DNA of 64,000 nt, taken from assembly GCF_040796495.1 (NCBI RefSeq), contig NZ_JBFNQN010000002.1, positions 186,001-250,000 of the forward strand, written 5' to 3'. The stretch comes from Kineococcus endophyticus (GTDB lineage: Bacteria > Actinomycetota > Actinomycetes > Actinomycetales > Kineococcaceae). How positions within the stretch are numbered: the first letter of the stretch is position 1; each line of letters begins with the position of its first letter. The translations under genes and the position numbers were made by a program. The notes under the pieces are model-generated. The model saw only the letters and a list, made by a program, of their open reading frames with translations. It searched no databases and had not been told where the DNA came from. Below are positions 26,331-34,411 of the stretch, one piece after another.

Positions 26331-28013
26331 TCAGCGGCGCCTCCGGTCGGCGGCACGGTCGAGGAGGACCAGGAGGGCCAGGGAACACACGAGGAGCAGG
26401 ATCCACCCGGCGGTCGTCGGGGCGAGGACGGCACCCCGGTCGTCCGCCGGCACGGGGGTGGTCAACTGCTGCAGGCCGAGCAGACCCGTCAGCGTCGCGA
26501 GCACCAGGGCGGAGCCGCGGCGAAGACCCCCGGCCAGGCGACGGCGGTCCTGGTCGGTCAGCGCGACGCGGACGGTGACCTCGGCGGACTCCAGGGAGCG
26601 GCCGATCCGGTCCAGGCGCCGCGGGAGCCGGCGCAGCCCGGGCAGGGCCGACAGCACCTCGACCGCCACCCGGTCACGCACCCCGGCCCCCGTCAGCAGG
26701 ACGTCCGGCCGCTCCGCCGCGACGGCGCGGAACTCGGCGAGCAGGTCCACCTCGGGGCTGAGCGCCTGCACGGTCCCCTGCAGGGTCGCCAGAGCGCGCG
26801 CGGCCGCGACCAGGTCAGGTGGGACCGCGATGCCGTGCGTGCGCAGCAGGAGCACGACGCCGTAGACCATCGACGAGTCCACCACCGCGCCGGCGCCCAT
26901 CTCCTGCACGTTGAACCGGGACAGGCCGGCCCGGAACCGTCGTTCGACGACCGGGTCCTCCACCGGTGCCGCGGTCAGGAGCACGTCCGCCATGCGCTGG
27001 GGGTCGGACTGCAGGTACGCCACCAGCAGTTCGAGCAGCGACTCCCGCGCCTCCCGGTCCAGCACGCCGACGGCGCCGAAGTCGACGACGGCGGGAGACC
27101 CGTCCGGCTGGACCAGGACGTTCCCGGGGTGGAGGTCGGCGTGGTACTTCCCGTCGAGGACGAGCCGGGTCACGAAGGACCGCGCGAGGAGCCGCAGGGC
27201 GTCCGAGACCGCCGACCGCTCGGTGCCACCGGCACCCCGTGCGGAGTCGGGGGACGTCGCCGCGCGCCGGGCGGCGACGTCCGCCAGGCTCTCGCCCTCG
27301 ATGAACTCCATCGTGATGACGCGGACCGTGCACCACCGCGGGAAGACCTCCGGGTACCGGACCCTCCCCGGCCGACCGGGATCGCGTTGACCAGCGGCCA
27401 GCGACCGCAGGTTCCGGACCTCGATCGAGAGGTCGACCTGGCGCACCAGTTCGTCGGCGTACTGCGAGACCACCTCGTCCATCCGGAGCCGACGCGCCTC
27501 CGCCGACCAGCGCACCACCTGCTCCCCCAGCCGGCGCAGGAGGTCCACGTCCCGCTGGACCAGTGCGCGCACCTCGGGTCGCTGCACCTTGACCGCGACG
27601 ACCGACCCGTCGTGCAGCACGGCCCGGTGCACCTGGGCGATCGAGGCCGCGGCCACGGGCTCAGGGTCGAAGGTGCGGAAGACGTCGCCCAGCGTCGTCC
27701 CGAGCTCCCCCTCGACGACCGCACGCACGTCGGCCCAGGCCACCGGGGTGACCGCGTGCTGGAGCCGGGACAGTTCACCCGTCCACTCCGGTGGCAGGAG
27801 GTCGTCGCGGGTCGACAGCAGCTGACCGGACTTCACGAAGACCGCGCCCGCCTCCTCCAGCGCTCCCACCGCGGCGGCGGCCTGCCGTCGGCGGGCAGCG
27901 CTGGTCGCCGGATCACGACCGAGGTCCAGGCGGTTCGGGGGCAGCAGGCCGTGCCGCCGCGCGGTGCGCAGGAGCTGCACCGCACGCTGTCCGGGTCGTG
28001 CACCGTCGTCCAT
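26331..28013 (-). CDS. UbiB/AarF/ABC1-family protein kinase-like membrane protein
   Basis: The 560-residue product is an ABC1/UbiB atypical kinase. It shows the family KxGQ motif (FVKSGQLLSTRDDLLP), AAASIAQVHRA, the VAVKVQRP lysine strand, KYHADLHPGNVLV for the catalytic loop, and VVDFGAVG for metal binding. Two C-terminal hydrophobic helices (about 500-555) anchor it. UbiB proteins support isoprenoid quinone synthesis or lipid handling; the target here is unknown. It converges with the MFS gene. Confidence 0.92.
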   Translation of the reverse strand: MDDGARPGQRAVQLLRTARRHGLLPPNRLDLGRDPATSAARRRQAAAAVGALEEAGAVFVKSGQLLSTRDDLLPPEWTGELSRLQHAVTPVAWADVRAVVEGELGTTLGDVFRTFDPEPVAAASIAQVHRAVLHDGSVVAVKVQRPEVRALVQRDVDLLRRLGEQVVRWSAEARRLRMDEVVSQYADELVRQVDLSIEVRNLRSLAAGQRDPGRPGRVRYPEVFPRWCTVRVITMEFIEGESLADVAARRAATSPDSARGAGGTERSAVSDALRLLARSFVTRLVLDGKYHADLHPGNVLVQPDGSPAVVDFGAVGVLDREARESLLELLVAYLQSDPQRMADVLLTAAPVEDPVVERRFRAGLSRFNVQEMGAGAVVDSSMVYGVVLLLRTHGIAVPPDLVAAARALATLQGTVQALSPEVDLLAEFRAVAAERPDVLLTGAGVRDRVAVEVLSALPGLRRLPRRLDRIGRSLESAEVTVRVALTDQDRRRLAGGLRRGSALVLATLTGLLGLQQLTTPVPADDRGAVLAPTTAGWILLLVCSLALLVLLDRAADRRRR

Positions 28014-28279
28014 GCCGAACGGTCTCCTCACGTCGAGGGCCGGGGAACACCGAGCGGGCCCGGCAGCCACCGTGGACTGCCGGTCGTCGTGGAGTCCCGG
28101 AGGGGGTGGAGGTGGAACCTGGGGGTGTTTCGGCCGGGGCCCGGGAGGGCGTCCGGCGACACCGCGCGCCACCTCGCCCCGCGCTCGGGGGTGGACCGGC
28201 CTCGGCCTCCGGCGAGAGTACCGTCCCACCGACGCGGGTCGACGCGGAACTCGGTGGGACCCGTCGGGGGGGAGAAACC

Positions 28280-29152
28280 TCAGCCCCGCGGCGTCGTGGC
28301 GTCCTGCCGGAACGTTCCCGGCGTCGTCCCCGTGCGGCGGACGAAGAACTTCACGAAGTTCGTCGTCTCCTCGAAACCCAGCCGCCGCCCCACGGCGGCC
28401 ACGGTCAGGTCGGTGTGGGCCAGCAACCGCCGAGCCTCCAGGGCGACGCGGTCGTCCACGACGTCCTTGGCCGAGGACCCGACCGCGGCGTGGCACGCGC
28501 GCGTGAGCGTCCGCGGGCTGCACCCCACGAGCGCGGCGTACGACTCCACGGACCGGTCCGAGGCGAAGCGCTGCTCCAGCAGGCGACGGAAGCGCGCGTG
28601 GACCTGGTCGGCCCCGCCGGTCCTCGCGGAGACGGGCGATCCGTGCTCGGCCGCCAGCAGCAGCGCGGCCAGCAGCAGCTGCAGGACCCCCGCGTCGGGA
28701 TGACCGTTCCCGCCCTCCAGGGCCAGTTGCTCGCACAACCGGACGAGCCGGGCGTTCTGCTCGCTGCCGATCGACGTCTGCCGCACCGACGTGGGCACCC
28801 ACGTGTCGAGAAGCCCGGACACCTGGACCACCGGGGACACGAAGTCGGCGGTGAACAGCACGTGCCACCCCTGCGTGGTGTCGTCCCGGTCGAAGCGCTG
28901 CACCTGACCCGGCCTCACCCACAGGAACGTCCCCGGAACCGCTGCGCAGGAGTCGAAGTCGACCTCGCGTCGGCCCCGTCCCGCGGTGACGAGGCTCAGC
29001 GTGTGGAACTCGAGCCGGTGCAGGCGGTCCGGGTGCCGTGCCCGCCGGTCCCGGAGCTCGGCGAGATTGACGACCTCGAACCCGGGAGTCCGCACGGCCG
29101 CGGAGAAGGGCAACCGCGGAATCCTCTGACGTCCCGGCACCGCGTCCCCCAC
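28280..29152 (-). CDS. AraC-family transcriptional regulator
   Basis: The 290-residue product has an N-terminal cupin-type sensing region (LEFHTLSLVTAGRGRREVDF to FLWVRPGQVQRF) and a C-terminal double HTH. The latter is visible as SVESYAALVGCSPRTLTRACHAAVG and LTVAAVGRRLGFEETTNFVKFFVRRTGTTPGTFR. It is divergent from the MBL-fold gene at 29303, its probable target. GTG at 29152 is taken as the start. The 266 bp between it and the UbiB gene hold no visible gene. Confidence 0.88.
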   Translation of the reverse strand: MGDAVPGRQRIPRLPFSAAVRTPGFEVVNLAELRDRRARHPDRLHRLEFHTLSLVTAGRGRREVDFDSCAAVPGTFLWVRPGQVQRFDRDDTTQGWHVLFTADFVSPVVQVSGLLDTWVPTSVRQTSIGSEQNARLVRLCEQLALEGGNGHPDAGVLQLLLAALLLAAEHGSPVSARTGGADQVHARFRRLLEQRFASDRSVESYAALVGCSPRTLTRACHAAVGSSAKDVVDDRVALEARRLLAHTDLTVAAVGRRLGFEETTNFVKFFVRRTGTTPGTFRQDATTPRG

Positions 29153-29302
29153 CCCGCGCGCACGCCTCGGACGGTTCTCCCGGCCGCGCTCCGTGTCCGA
29201 TCCTGACCCTGACCCGGCGGGATCGCACCGTGCCCACGCAGCACCGGAAGGGGCACCGTGGAACCACTCCAGTCCGGAGCCCGTCCCCCAGGAGGAACCA
29301 CC

Positions 29303-30082
29303 GTGATCGGCACCGTCCACGTCACCGACCGGGGCGCCGTGCGCGTCCACACCTACGTCGCCCCCGACGCGAGCGTGAACGTCACCTCGCACGTCGTCGA
29401 GACCCCGCACTCCCTCGTCGTCGTCGACGCCCAGTTCCTCGGCCGCTTCGCCGACGAGGTCGTCGAACTCACCCGCGACCTCGGCAAACCCGTCGACCGG
29501 GTCGTCATCACGCACGCCCACCCCGACCACTACGCCGGTGCGGGGCACTTCGACGCTCCCAAGCACGCCCTGCCCGTGGTCATCGACCAGATCCGCGCCC
29601 GCGGCGACGTCCAGGACCCGACGGGCACCACGGTGGCCCTCCGCGACGTCCTGCCGACCCAGGCCCTGGAACCCGGGACGACCGTCATCGACGGCGTCCC
29701 CTTCGTCTTCGAGGCCGTCAGCGGGGGCGAGGCCCCCGACCAGCTCGTGGTGAAACTACCGGAGCAGCGCGTCGCCATCGTCCAGGACCTCGTCTACAAC
29801 CACATCCACCTGTTCCTCGGGGACGACGACATCCCCGGGTGGCGTCGCGCGGTCGCCGTCCTGGCCGCCGACCCCGGGTACGACGTCGTCCTGCCCGGGC
29901 ACGGGCAGCCGACGACCCCGGCCGTGTACGCCGAGGTGGAGCGGTACCTGGCCACCGCCGCGGAGGTCCTCGGCGACGACGGCGACGCCTACGAGGCCGC
30001 CATCACCGAGCGGTACCCCGACTACGACGGGACGTTCGTCATCGACATCGCCAACCGGTACCTGTTCGGCGCCGGGCACTGA
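29303..30082 (+). CDS. MBL-fold metallo-hydrolase
   Basis: The 259-residue product is a metallo-beta-lactamase-fold hydrolase with the metal motif THAHPDHYAG (HxHxDH), a downstream histidine in YNHIHLF and the late VVLPGHGQPTTP. GTG at 29303 was chosen over GTG 29258 because AGGAGGAA lies ideally before it. It is divergent from the AraC regulator. The substrate is unknown. Confidence 0.88.
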   Translation: MIGTVHVTDRGAVRVHTYVAPDASVNVTSHVVETPHSLVVVDAQFLGRFADEVVELTRDLGKPVDRVVITHAHPDHYAGAGHFDAPKHALPVVIDQIRARGDVQDPTGTTVALRDVLPTQALEPGTTVIDGVPFVFEAVSGGEAPDQLVVKLPEQRVAIVQDLVYNHIHLFLGDDDIPGWRRAVAVLAADPGYDVVLPGHGQPTTPAVYAEVERYLATAAEVLGDDGDAYEAAITERYPDYDGTFVIDIANRYLFGAGH

Positions 30083-30088
30083 CGCCGG

Positions 30089-30107
30089 CCCCGGGCGTCG
30101 CCCGGGG
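30089..30107. terminator. Hairpin downstream of the MBL-fold gene
   Basis: CCCCGGGCG and CGCCCGGGG (30089-30097, 30099-30107) pair almost continuously, 7 bases after the MBL-fold stop. The single-base loop means the top pairs would open in RNA. Confidence 0.5.
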
Positions 30108-30125
30108 ACGGGGTGGTCCGAACGG

Positions 30126-30422
30126 GTGACGGTCTGGCGGCCGGAGGGCCACTCCTCCAGGATGCGGAGGGTGGACACCGGGACCGACACCTCGCTGCGG
30201 TCCGGCCTCGCGCGCTGGCGTCGCGGCACGCGGCCCCGCCACGGCGCGCTCGTCGCCTCCGACGTCTGCCTGGCCGCCCTGGTGGTGGGAGTGGCCGTGC
30301 TGCTGGGGATCCAGGACATCAGCCCCTGGCTGACCGTCCTGGGCGGGCTGGCGGCCGTCGGGGCCACCGCCGACGCCGTCCGCGAGGTGCACCTCCTGCG
30401 GCGAGCCGCCCGAGACGGCTGA
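30126..30422 (+). CDS. Small two-helix membrane protein
   Basis: The 98-residue product has a basic N-terminal region (RSGLARWRRGTRPRHG) and two hydrophobic helices (about residues 43-61 and 67-82) with a charged end. It is not recognised. ATG at 30162 (RMRRVDTG) is a later alternative start. Confidence 0.45.
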   Translation: MTVWRPEGHSSRMRRVDTGTDTSLRSGLARWRRGTRPRHGALVASDVCLAALVVGVAVLLGIQDISPWLTVLGGLAAVGATADAVREVHLLRRAARDG

Positions 30423-30450
30423 CCCCGGGGTCAGCCGTCCATCCGCGGGC

Positions 30451-31041
30451 TCAGCTCCCGCCGTGGACCAGCGCCGCGCCGGCTGCGCGCAGTTCCTCGT
30501 ACGCGACGGCGGCGTGGTCCCAGAAACTGCCCGCACGCTCGGCCTCCGCCTCGCTCCAGGCGGAGAAACCCCGCTTGAACGCCAGGACGCCGAGTTCGGC
30601 CGCGACGTGCGCCTGCACCTCCGGAACCCCTCTGCCCTGCAACGCCTCGGCCATCGCCGCGGCCATCCCGACGCTCTTGAGGGCGTCGCGCTCCTGGAGT
30701 TCCGCACTGGCCGCGACGGCGGCCTTGAGGCGGGGGCCGAGTTCCCGGTTCGCCGGGCCCATGGCGTCGCAGGCGAGTTCGAGGCCGGCGGCGACCGCGT
30801 CCAGCGGCGGGGCCCCCTCGGGCGCCGCGGCGATGCCCTCGGCGAGCAGGGCGCTGAGGGTCTCCTGCCCGGCGACCAGCAGTTCCCGCTTGTCGGGGAA
30901 GTGCCGGAAGAACGTGCTCTTGGTGACGCCGGCCCGCTCGGCGATCTGGGTCACGGTCGTCGCGTCGTACCCCTGCTCGGTGAACAGGTCGACCGCGGCG
31001 ACGACCAGCCGTTCGCGGGCTCCCGGTTCCCATCGCGCCAT
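30451..31041 (-). CDS. TetR-family transcriptional repressor
   Basis: The 196-residue product has the canonical TetR DNA-binding domain (residues 8-55: RERLVVAAVDLFTEQGYDATTVTQIAERAGVTKSTFFRHFPDKREL) and an all-helical ligand-binding half. It is divergent from an SDR gene, and three near-identical palindromes fill the space between, which fits autoregulation and control of the SDR. Confidence 0.93.
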   Translation of the reverse strand: MARWEPGARERLVVAAVDLFTEQGYDATTVTQIAERAGVTKSTFFRHFPDKRELLVAGQETLSALLAEGIAAAPEGAPPLDAVAAGLELACDAMGPANRELGPRLKAAVAASAELQERDALKSVGMAAAMAEALQGRGVPEVQAHVAAELGVLAFKRGFSAWSEAEAERAGSFWDHAAVAYEELRAAGAALVHGGS

Positions 31042-31058
31042 GGCCCCACCCTAGGTCA

Positions 31059-31135
31059 CGGGACAACAGTCCCGTCCTGACGGGACAAGGGTCCCATCAG
31101 GGGCGTACGGTGAGTTCCACGGGACAACGGTCCCG
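31059..31135. promoter_or_regulatory. Three palindromic operators between tetR and the SDR gene
   Basis: CGGGACAACAGTCCCG (31059-31074), CGGGACAAGGGTCCCA (31081-31096) and CGGGACAACGGTCCCG (31120-31135) are copies of one palindrome, CGGGAC-N4-GTCCCG. The first two start 22 bp apart and the third is 39 bp further. They lie between divergent starts and are the expected sites of the TetR protein. Confidence 0.8.
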
Positions 31136-31159
31136 TCACCCTGACCTGGAGGTTCACCC

Positions 31160-32041
31160 ATGCACGTCCTCCTCACCGGCGCCACGGGCACGATCGGTTC
31201 CGCCGTGGCGGCCGAACTGCTCGCGCACGGCCACACCGTCCTCGCCCTCGCCCGCTCCGACGCCTCCGCCGACGCCGTCCGCGCCCTCGGAGCCGAACCC
31301 CTGCGCGGCTCCCTCGCCGACCTCGACGTCCTGCGCGCCGGGGCCACAGCCACCGACGGCGTCGTCAGCCTCGCCTTCGACCACGCGACGCCCGACGCGG
31401 ACGCCCTCGCGGCCTCCGTCGCCCAGGAGGCCGCCGCCGTCGCGGCCTTCGGCGACACCCTCGTGGGCACCGGGAAACCGCTCGTCGTCGTCTCGGGGAC
31501 GCCCGCCGTCCCCGGACGCGCTGCGACGGAGGCGGATCCGCTCCCGACCGACGGTCCCGTCGCCGGGCGCGGACGCACGGTCACGGCTGCGTTGGCCCTC
31601 GCCGACCGCGGCGTCCGGGTCTCCTCGGTGCGCATGCCCCGCACGGTGCACCAGCGCGGCACCGGAGGTTTCGCGGGGCTGCTCACCGACGCGGCCCGCC
31701 GCAGCGGCGTCGCGGGCCACCCCGGCGACGGCACCCAGCGCTGGCCCGCTGTGCACGCCGCCGACGCGGCCTCGCTCGTCCGGCTCGCCCTGGAGTCGGC
31801 GCCCGCCGGCACGTCCTGGCACGCCGTCGCCGACGAGGGGGACGCGGTCCGCGACATCGCCGCCGTCATCGGACGGCGGCTCGGACTGCCCGTCCGCGCC
31901 GTCCCGGCCGAGTCGTTCGGCCCCTTCGGACCCGTGTTCGCCGCCGACCAGCCGGCCTCCAGCGCGCACACCCGGGCGGTGCTCGGCTGGGAACCGCGCC
32001 ACCCCGGCCTGCTCGCGGACCTGGAACTCCTCGAACCCTGA
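31160..32041 (+). CDS. NAD(P)-dependent atypical short-chain dehydrogenase/epimerase-like protein
   Basis: The 293-residue product opens with the Rossmann motif LLTGATGTIGSAVAAELL and lacks an obvious YxxxK pair, as in NAD-binding atypical SDR or NmrA-like proteins. It ends VLGWEPRHPGLLADLE, which is common in extended SDRs. It lies after three TetR-type operators. The substrate is unknown. Confidence 0.82.
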   Translation: MHVLLTGATGTIGSAVAAELLAHGHTVLALARSDASADAVRALGAEPLRGSLADLDVLRAGATATDGVVSLAFDHATPDADALAASVAQEAAAVAAFGDTLVGTGKPLVVVSGTPAVPGRAATEADPLPTDGPVAGRGRTVTAALALADRGVRVSSVRMPRTVHQRGTGGFAGLLTDAARRSGVAGHPGDGTQRWPAVHAADAASLVRLALESAPAGTSWHAVADEGDAVRDIAAVIGRRLGLPVRAVPAESFGPFGPVFAADQPASSAHTRAVLGWEPRHPGLLADLELLEP

Positions 32042-32051
32042 GGGGTGCGCC

Positions 32052-32849
32052 TCACCCGGCCTGCGAGAGCAGGTGCACGACGAGCGCGAGGTCGGGCTGC
32101 CCCGCCACCGCGAAGGACGCGTGCGGGACGTCGAGGACGCCGCGTCCGGCCAGGCGCAACCGCTTCGTCCCGCTGCGGCTCGCCCGCACGTCGTGCCGCG
32201 ACCACCACTCCCTCGCCTGCGGACTCACCGCCCGCAGGTCGGCGACGAGCGCGTCGCGGCGTGGGTCGTCGGGCCGCTGGGCGACCGTCGCGCGCAGACG
32301 CGCCAGGAGGTCCTGCGCGACGGCGTCCCACTGCACCAGCACCTCACGCGCGGCCGGGTCGGTGAACACCCACCGCGCCAGGTTCGGGGCGGGACCACCC
32401 ACCAGGAGCGGGAACACCGCCGCCGCGGCCGGGTTCCACACGAGCACGTCGAACGTGCCGGTCACGACGTAGGCCGGGTCGGGGTCCAGCGCCCGGACCA
32501 CCCCGGCGACGGCGACCGGGACCTCGGGCGCGGAGGGTTCCAGGGGTGGAGCCGTGAGGTCCACGACGTGACGACGCTCGGCGGCGGTGAGCTGCAGCGC
32601 CGTGGCGAGGGCGTCGAGCACCTGGCGGGAGGGGCGGACGTCGCGGCCCTGTTCGAGGTACGTGAGCCAGGTGGCGCTGATCCCCGTCAGCACGGCCAGC
32701 TCCTCCCGGCGCAACCCCGGGGTCCGGCGACGGCCGGTGAGCGGCAGGCCCACGTCCGCGCAGGTGAGCCGTTCGCGGCGGCTGCGGAGGAACGACCCCA
32801 GTTCCCGGCGGCGCGCGGCGGCGACGGAACGGTCCTCGACGACGGTCAC
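32052..32849 (-). CDS. XRE-family regulator with MmyB-like ligand domain
   Basis: The 265-residue product has an N-terminal XRE HTH (about residues 15-80: RTPGLRREELAVLTGISATWLTYLEQGRDVRPSRQVLDALATAL). It is followed by an MmyB-like domain (AYVVTGTFDVLVWNPAAAAVFP, NLARWVFTDPAAREVLVQWD, VSPQAREWWSRHDV). Such regulators commonly control a neighbouring oxidoreductase; here an MDR gene is divergent from it, with palindromic sites between. Confidence 0.9.
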   Translation of the reverse strand: MTVVEDRSVAAARRRELGSFLRSRRERLTCADVGLPLTGRRRTPGLRREELAVLTGISATWLTYLEQGRDVRPSRQVLDALATALQLTAAERRHVVDLTAPPLEPSAPEVPVAVAGVVRALDPDPAYVVTGTFDVLVWNPAAAAVFPLLVGGPAPNLARWVFTDPAAREVLVQWDAVAQDLLARLRATVAQRPDDPRRDALVADLRAVSPQAREWWSRHDVRASRSGTKRLRLAGRGVLDVPHASFAVAGQPDLALVVHLLSQAG

Positions 32850-32872
32850 CGAACCTCCCGCGGCGGTGCTCG

Positions 32873-32916
32873 CCTGGTACCCCGGGTACCAGGACGAAGG
32901 GATTCTGGATACCAGG
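32873..32916. promoter_or_regulatory. TGGTACC-type operator between the XRE regulator and the MDR gene
   Basis: A perfect 10+1+10 inverted repeat, arms CCTGGTACCC and GGGTACCAGG round a single C, spans 32873-32893. A second, imperfect copy, CTGGATACCAGG, lies at 32905-32916. They occupy the 91-bp gap between divergent starts and are the likely binding sites of the XRE protein. Confidence 0.7.
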
Positions 32917-32940
32917 CTAGACCCGTTCGACGCTGGTCCG

Positions 32941-34011
32941 GTGAAGACCTGGTTCCTCGACGAGACGTCCTCCGACCTGCGGCGGGAGGAGGTGCCCGAG
33001 CCCGTGCTGCGGCCGGGCGCCGCGTTGGTGGACGTGCTGGCCGTGCACGTCCCCGCCTACACCTCCGCACTGACGACCGGCGCCCGCGGCGACCTGCCGA
33101 CGCCGATGGTCCTGGGCACCGGCGGGGTCTGCCGCGTCACGGCCGTCGCCGACGACGTCTTCGGCGTCCACGTCGGCGACGTGGTGGTCAACGGCGGCCT
33201 GCTCCGCTCGACCGACGTCACCCGCCCCGAGGAGTTCATCCTGTCCTGGACGGGCATCGGCGGCACCGGGGACCGCACGCCCGACGTCGCCCGCCTGCGA
33301 GGGGTGTGGCGGGACGGCACCTTCGCCGAGCGCGCGGTCCTGCCGGCCTCCGTGCTCGTGCGGCTGCCCGGCGCCGAGGAGGACCCCAGGCCCGAACGCC
33401 TCGCCGTGCTCCCCTGGCTGGCCATCGCCGCGCAGGGGTGGGACCGCGGCGGCCAACGCCCCGGCGACGGCGTGGCCGTCCTGGGGGCCACCGGCCAGCT
33501 CGGCGGCGCGGCGGTCCTGCTCGCCCTCGCCCGGGGGGCGTCGCGCGTCGTGGCCGTCGGCCGCAACGCCGAGGCGCTGGACCGGCTGGCCGCCCTCGAC
33601 ACCCGCGTCGTCCCGGTCGTCCTCACCGGGGACCGCCGGCGGGACGCGGCGGCCGTCGCGGCCGGAGGAGCTCCCGGCGTCGTCCTCGACGCGCTCGGTG
33701 CCGCCACGAGCGCCGAACCCACCCTGACGGGTTTCGACAGCCTCGCCCCCGGGGGGACGCTCGTCCTCGTCGGTGGCGTCCGGCACGACCTGACGATTCC
33801 CTACGGCTACCTCATGCGCCGGCGCCAGACCGTCACGGGGTCCTGGATGGCCCGTCCGGAGACGCTGGCGACGGTGTGGCGGCTCGTGCACGGCGCGGTC
33901 CTGGACCTCGACGCGGTGGCGGTGGCCACCGTCGGGCTCGACGACCCCGCCGGCGCGCTGGACCAGGCCGCACGGTCGCGCGGGCTGGAGTTCGTCGTCC
34001 TGGTCCCCTGA
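32941..34011 (+). CDS. MDR-superfamily (quinone reductase/alcohol dehydrogenase-like) oxidoreductase
   Basis: The 356-residue product is a medium-chain dehydrogenase/reductase: a GroES-like N-terminal domain, then the nucleotide-binding VAVLGATGQLGGAAVLLALARGASRVVAVGR. The catalytic-zinc cysteine and GHE motifs of true zinc alcohol dehydrogenases are not evident, so a quinone-reductase-like activity is more likely. GTG at 32941 follows the operator. It is divergent from the XRE regulator. Confidence 0.83.
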   Translation: MKTWFLDETSSDLRREEVPEPVLRPGAALVDVLAVHVPAYTSALTTGARGDLPTPMVLGTGGVCRVTAVADDVFGVHVGDVVVNGGLLRSTDVTRPEEFILSWTGIGGTGDRTPDVARLRGVWRDGTFAERAVLPASVLVRLPGAEEDPRPERLAVLPWLAIAAQGWDRGGQRPGDGVAVLGATGQLGGAAVLLALARGASRVVAVGRNAEALDRLAALDTRVVPVVLTGDRRRDAAAVAAGGAPGVVLDALGAATSAEPTLTGFDSLAPGGTLVLVGGVRHDLTIPYGYLMRRRQTVTGSWMARPETLATVWRLVHGAVLDLDAVAVATVGLDDPAGALDQAARSRGLEFVVLVP

Positions 34012-34021
34012 GGCCGGACAC

Positions 34022-34411
34022 TCACGTGCCCGCGACCCCGGGCCGGTGGGCCGGAGGTGCCGGGAGCTCCTCGCCCCACACCTCGACGAGCTCGGTCACG
34101 AGACCGTCCGCCACGCGCAGGAACGAAGCGACGTGGAACACCCCGTCGCCCCCGGACGCGGGGGTGACCCGTGCCCGCAGCACCGCGCGGTCACCGGAGG
34201 CGACGAGGTCGGTGACGGTGAACCGCCAGCCGCCGGGGTAGTCGCGGTTGAAGGCGACGAACTGCTCGCCCGTGAACGTCTCCCCGGTGTGGACCAGGGT
34301 CGCGGTGGACCCCGGCGCCAGGAGGGAGGCGAGGGAGGCCCAGTCGCGGTCGTCGACGGCGTCGGCGAAGGACCGGGCGACCCGTCCGGCTGCGCCCTCC
34401 TCGCCGCTCAC
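34022..34411 (-). CDS. SnoaL-like (NTF2-fold) protein coupled to gbcB
   Basis: The 129-residue product has the SnoaL/NTF2 pattern: an N-terminal helix pair (VARSFADAVDDRDWASLASLLAPG), FTGEQFVAFNRDYPGGWRFTVTDLVASGDRAVLRARV and ending FLRVADGLVTELVEVWGE. GTG at 34411 overlaps the gbcB stop (GTGA), so it is the last gene of the betaine operon. It could be an accessory or enzyme subunit; the role is unknown. Confidence 0.75.
   Translation of the reverse strand: MSGEEGAAGRVARSFADAVDDRDWASLASLLAPGSTATLVHTGETFTGEQFVAFNRDYPGGWRFTVTDLVASGDRAVLRARVTPASGGDGVFHVASFLRVADGLVTELVEVWGEELPAPPAHRPGVAGT

Noticed and set aside
28014-28279. Possible small gene between the UbiB and AraC genes
   Set aside because: Frames here are short, lack a ribosome site and show no conserved pattern; the gap is more likely promoter and untranslated DNA.
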